Origin: Phycisphaerales bacterium
GTDB lineage: Bacteria; Planctomycetota; Phycisphaerae; Phycisphaerales; SM1A02
Direction: 5' to 3'
Length of the DNA: 64,000 bases
Assembly (NCBI GenBank): GCA_030749435.1
Contig: JASMKH010000006.1
Location: forward strand, 21,579-85,578
Position 1 is the stretch's first letter. Each line of letters begins with the position of its first letter. Positions 61,528-64,000 of the stretch are shown in pieces. A program made the position numbers and the translations under genes. The notes below the pieces were generated by a model, which searched no databases, was not told the DNA's origin, and saw only the letters and a program-made list of their open reading frames with translations.

Positions 61528-62214
61528 ATGCGAGTCACAATGTTGGTTGCAACGACCGCGGTGTTGGGCCTGAGTGCTGGCGCACTCGGCGACGTGCTCT
61601 ACAGCAACAGCTTCGAGAACACCGACGCCCTCGGCGGCAAGTACTACGACACCGGCGATGCCAATGTCGCGCATGATCTTGTGAACAACGCTGGAGAAGC
61701 GTGGGTCGATGTCGACGGCATGGACGCGGGCTACATCCCCTTTGACCCCCCGGGTGTCGGCCTGACCGACGGCGACTACGTGGGCGTCACGAACTACACC
61801 GGCAGCGTCGGCGCCTTCTACGACGGCGACCAGGGATATCAGATGTCGGATACCGATGGCGTCATGTCGCTCTCGAGTGCCGACTTTGCCGGCGCCACGT
61901 CCGTCTCGCTCGCGCTGTTCATCGCGGATACCGGGTACGAAGACACCGACTACGTCCAGGTCTTCTTCGGCGGCGTCGAACTGCTGAGTATCGGCGGCAC
62001 CGACGACGGCGGCGCGGCACTTGAGGCAGCCGCTGGCTCATGGTTCGAGGTCACCGGCGCGGTCGCTGGCGGCGCATTGGAGATCTACTTCGCGAGCAAC
62101 TCCGGCAGCGAAGCGCTCTTCATCGATGCCATTGTCATCGAAGGCATCCCGGCACCGGGTGCCCTGGCCCTTCTTGCTGTGGCCGGATTCGCAGGCCGCC
62201 GACGCCGACGCTGA
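61528..62214 (+). CDS. Secreted PEP-CTERM-type protein of unknown function
   Basis: The 228-residue protein has a signal peptide (MRVTMLVATTAVLGLSAGALG). The mature part is acidic and beta-rich (VLYSNSFENTDALGGKYYDT, then SLALFIADTGYEDTDYVQVF), like a jelly-roll/concanavalin-type domain. The C terminus is a sorting signal: IPAPGALALLAVAGFAGR followed by a run of arginines, the planctomycete PEP-CTERM variant recognised by exosortase-type systems. It is probably exported and cleaved or surface-anchored. The GAGGAGAAG site lies seven bases before the ATG. A UUCG-loop hairpin follows the stop. Confidence 0.8.
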   Translation: MRVTMLVATTAVLGLSAGALGDVLYSNSFENTDALGGKYYDTGDANVAHDLVNNAGEAWVDVDGMDAGYIPFDPPGVGLTDGDYVGVTNYTGSVGAFYDGDQGYQMSDTDGVMSLSSADFAGATSVSLALFIADTGYEDTDYVQVFFGGVELLSIGGTDDGGAALEAAAGSWFEVTGAVAGGALEIYFASNSGSEALFIDAIVIEGIPAPGALALLAVAGFAGRRRRR

Positions 62215-62238
62215 TCCATCCGTTCAACTGTCTTGATT

Positions 62239-62268
62239 CAGGGCCGCAGTCTTCGGACTGCGGCCCTG
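62239..62268 (+). terminator. Hairpin with UUCG loop after the PEP-CTERM gene
   Basis: Arms CAGGGCCGCAGTC and GACTGCGGCCCTG pair perfectly over 13 bp around TTCG, a very stable tetraloop, 24 bp after the stop codon. It also faces the convergent pseudogene and could stop both transcripts. No T-tract is present. Confidence 0.75.
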
Positions 62269-62437
62269 TCATATGCCAGGACCTGCTGTGTGTCAGGGTC
62301 GGCTGTGTGTCAGAACTGATGGAAGTCAGCCCTCCCGCACTGTCGGCATCTCGATGGCAGCACCCTCGGCCGGCACCGCGGCCTCCATCGCCTCCCCCGA
62401 ACGCCGCCGAGGTGGCTGCGTGGCTGCCCGGGCCGCG

Positions 62438-63479
62438 TCAGCCGCACTGCCCCCAATTCCCAAGCACCACCAGCAGGTCGCCCACTGCAACCGCGCCATC
62501 GCCATCCAGATCACACGCACCGCACGGCCCGACAGCGTCCCCCCAACAGCCGATCACCGCCAACACATCGTCCGCCCCCACCACGCCGTCGCCGCCGAGG
62601 TCAGCGCTGCACGGGGTCAACCCATCCAGAAAGGTACGAACGCCGTCGTAGAACACGCTCCGGGAGGGTTCCGGATTGAGGTGCGCCGCGTGCACACCGA
62701 CCGTCTCATCAAAGAGCATGAAGGTGCTGCCTGGAATCTGCTCGTGGACCCACTGCATCACTTCCCAGTGCACGATGCTGACTTTGCCGCCATAGATCAG
62801 CGTGGGAACACCCGACTCGCGGATGGTCGTCATCACATCCGTATAGGTGGACACCAGCGTGTTCCAAAAGAGGAGGCTCAGCATCTTGCCATTGAGCCGA
62901 TACGAGAAGTCGGTCCAGCGATCCCACGCATCCAGCGACATCACGAACGACGGCTGAGGATCCTCCGGGTCGAGCACCGAAGGCTGCCCATCCACGCCGC
63001 CGAGCATCTGCGTCACCCCCGCCTCGACGTTGACGTAGCCCTGGCCGTCTGTCCACTCGGGCAGTTCCGCAACCATGTCGAGAAACGCATCCATCGGGTA
63101 CGAGGCATACTCGGTGGGAAAGGTCGCATCGGCAGCCGTTCCCGGTTCGAGGTTCTTAGGGGACTGGTCGTAAATGAACAACCCGTCGAGCCGCTGCGTC
63201 CCGGCCATGTCCCCGAAGTTGAATCGACACGACGTGGTAGTCCGGCAATCGCTCCCCGAAGAGGCGTGCGTAAGCCCGGGCCGACCCGGTGAACGCCGGC
63301 GAAATGAGCAGGGCGGGCGCTTGCGATGGTCCGTGCTCGAAAAACTGCACACGGGCGCCGTCACCGGCTTCAAAGTGGCCTCCCGTTACGCCATCTGAAG
63401 CATGCGCTGCTGAGGCCACGACACACCCCACGATCGCCGCCATGCGCCTCCACTGCTTCACCCTCTGCACTCCTCTCAT
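62438..63479 (-). pseudogene. Broken secreted alpha/beta hydrolase with calcium-loop C terminus
   Basis: Two frames together make one alpha/beta hydrolase. The 5' frame (63479-63156) gives a start with signal peptide (AAIVGCVVASAAHA) and reads LISPAFTGSARAYARLFGER, then VVSIQLRGHGR, the oxyanion-side strand. The other frame resumes with GTQRLDGLFIYDQSPK, the part that in the family comes after the nucleophile elbow. The intervening ~60 residues with the GxSxG serine are missing, and the frame shifts at about 63196-63212. The remainder carries a late VPTLIYGGKVSIV strand and ends with two loops (LGGDGVVGADDVLAVIGCWG, DLDGDGAVAVGDLLVVLGNW). Without the serine it cannot be active; an assembly error is possible. 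Confidence 0.8.
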
Positions 63480-63538
63480 GCGCGCCTCTCAATGATGCCA
63501 CGCTTCTGTAGCAAGCCAGCAGCGGTCACGCACCACAC

Positions 63539-64000
63539 TCACTCACGCCCGGGCACATCCGCCGGTGGCGGCGATCCGATGTCATACATCGTGATCTGCT
63601 CGCCCAGTCGGCACTTGATGGCCGCCCCATCCACAAGCCCTTCTGAGAAGAGCAGGATGTTCAGGGAGCCGCCGTACAGGAAGTTGCCCAGTCTGGTGTA
63701 TCCGCGCTTGACCTGATTGCCCACAGCACAGTCTTTCGACAGAACGACCGATGAAATGGTGTTGAGGCCAACCGGCACCACGGCGACGTATCCGGTGAGT
63801 TCTGCAGGCTCGGCGCCAGGAAGATTGGCGTACTTCACCTCAATCACAATGATGCCGCGTTGAAAGTTCTGAAACTGACTGAAGTCGCTGCCCGCTCGCC
63901 CCGGGTTTCCATCCGTCGGAACCCAATTGGCGAAGTCCGAATAGCCATAGGCACCATCAATCACAACATCTGCGTGCACGATGGTTCCGCTGACGGGCGC
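63539..64000 (-). CDS. Phosphatidylserine decarboxylase-like protein, C-terminal part (5' end outside window)
   Basis: The frame is open to the window edge; the track's start at 63979 is internal. The visible ~154 residues begin APVSGTIVHADVVID, resembling the SPxDGxV motif of phosphatidylserine decarboxylases. They continue with YVAVVPVGLNTISSVVLSKD, then VKRGYTRLGNFLYGGSLNIL, which matches the family's KGxxxGxFxFGGS segment where the chain cleaves itself at Gly-Ser to form the pyruvoyl cofactor. The family makes phosphatidylethanolamine or acts on related substrates. The N-terminal half and any membrane anchor lie beyond the window, so the exact subfamily is uncertain. Confidence 0.75.
   Translation of the reverse strand, partial: APVSGTIVHADVVIDGAYGYSDFANWVPTDGNPGRAGSDFSQFQNFQRGIIVIEVKYANLPGAEPAELTGYVAVVPVGLNTISSVVLSKDCAVGNQVKRGYTRLGNFLYGGSLNILLFSEGLVDGAAIKCRLGEQITMYDIGSPPPADVPGRE

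Noticed and set aside
1-64000. tRNA, rRNA or riboswitch genes
   Set aside because: I read the larger intergenic gaps and saw no T-arm (GGTTCGA-type) with matching acceptor stem and no known riboswitch core; a tRNAscan or Infernal run would be decisive.

Overview
The window is a gene-dense, GC-rich bacterial chromosome segment. It most resembles a marine Planctomycetes/Phycisphaerae-type genome. The grounds are: two secreted proteins that end in paired calcium-loop (dockerin-like) repeats of the form GDLDGDGTVGVDDVLLVLGA; a secreted protein with a PEP-CTERM-type tail (IPAPGALALL...RRRRR); a short histone-H1/Hc1-like protein; and lipopolysaccharide genes, which imply an outer membrane. This assignment is inferred from family knowledge, not from a database search. 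No rRNA, tRNA or CRISPR array was recognised.

Layout. 1-1.1 kb: the end of mutS, overlapped by a thioredoxin-like gene. 1.1-4.1 kb (-): a secreted protein, obg, rpmA and another secreted protein. 4.2-9.6 kb (+): a GNAT protein, dnaA, a HEAT-repeat-like exported protein and a DegT-like protein that has lost its PLP-binding residues. 9.6-13.8 kb (-): a sigma-54-activator-like protein that has lost its ATPase motifs, then a small unit with an RDD membrane protein, a lipoprotein and an unknown protein. 13.9-15.7 kb (+): the cyclic-di-AMP pair cdaA-cdaR. 15.7-18.6 kb (-): tyrS, a membrane protein and pheS, ending at an 18-bp palindrome.

18.7-32.8 kb (-) is a merged S10-spc-alpha ribosomal operon (rpsJ to rplQ, with secY, infA and rpoA), driven by a very good promoter at 32.95 kb. 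It lacks rpmD, adk, map and rpsD at their usual places. S14 and L36 have lost most of their zinc ligands.

33-41 kb: one secreted protein (+) facing a six-gene run on (-): lysS, a transglutaminase-like protein, the NAD(P)HX dehydratase, a YhaM-like HD protein, a glycosyltransferase and an unknown BshC-resembling protein. 41.2-45.5 kb (+) is an envelope operon: SDR, gmhB, heptosyltransferase, O-antigen-ligase-like protein and plsY. Then come a UbiA-family prenyltransferase (-), purB, the Hc1-like gene, fabZ-like, a Gly/Trp-rich exported protein, manA, a second UbiA-family gene (probably menaquinone), two glycosyltransferases, proS, an M14 carboxypeptidase, a PepC/bleomycin-hydrolase peptidase and dnaK.

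60.8-61.25 kb, between dnaK and the divergent PEP-CTERM gene, holds an unusual array: seven direct and four inverted copies of a 14-mer, arranged as repeated hairpins. The window ends with an alpha/beta hydrolase gene broken by a deletion that removes the nucleophile elbow, and a partial phosphatidylserine-decarboxylase-like gene.

Recurring themes worth checking: pseudoenzymes (DegT-like, sigma-54-activator-like, possibly CdaA), loss of structural zinc ligands in four unrelated proteins, and several genes whose -10 box lies only 6-8 nt before the start codon, as in leaderless mRNAs.
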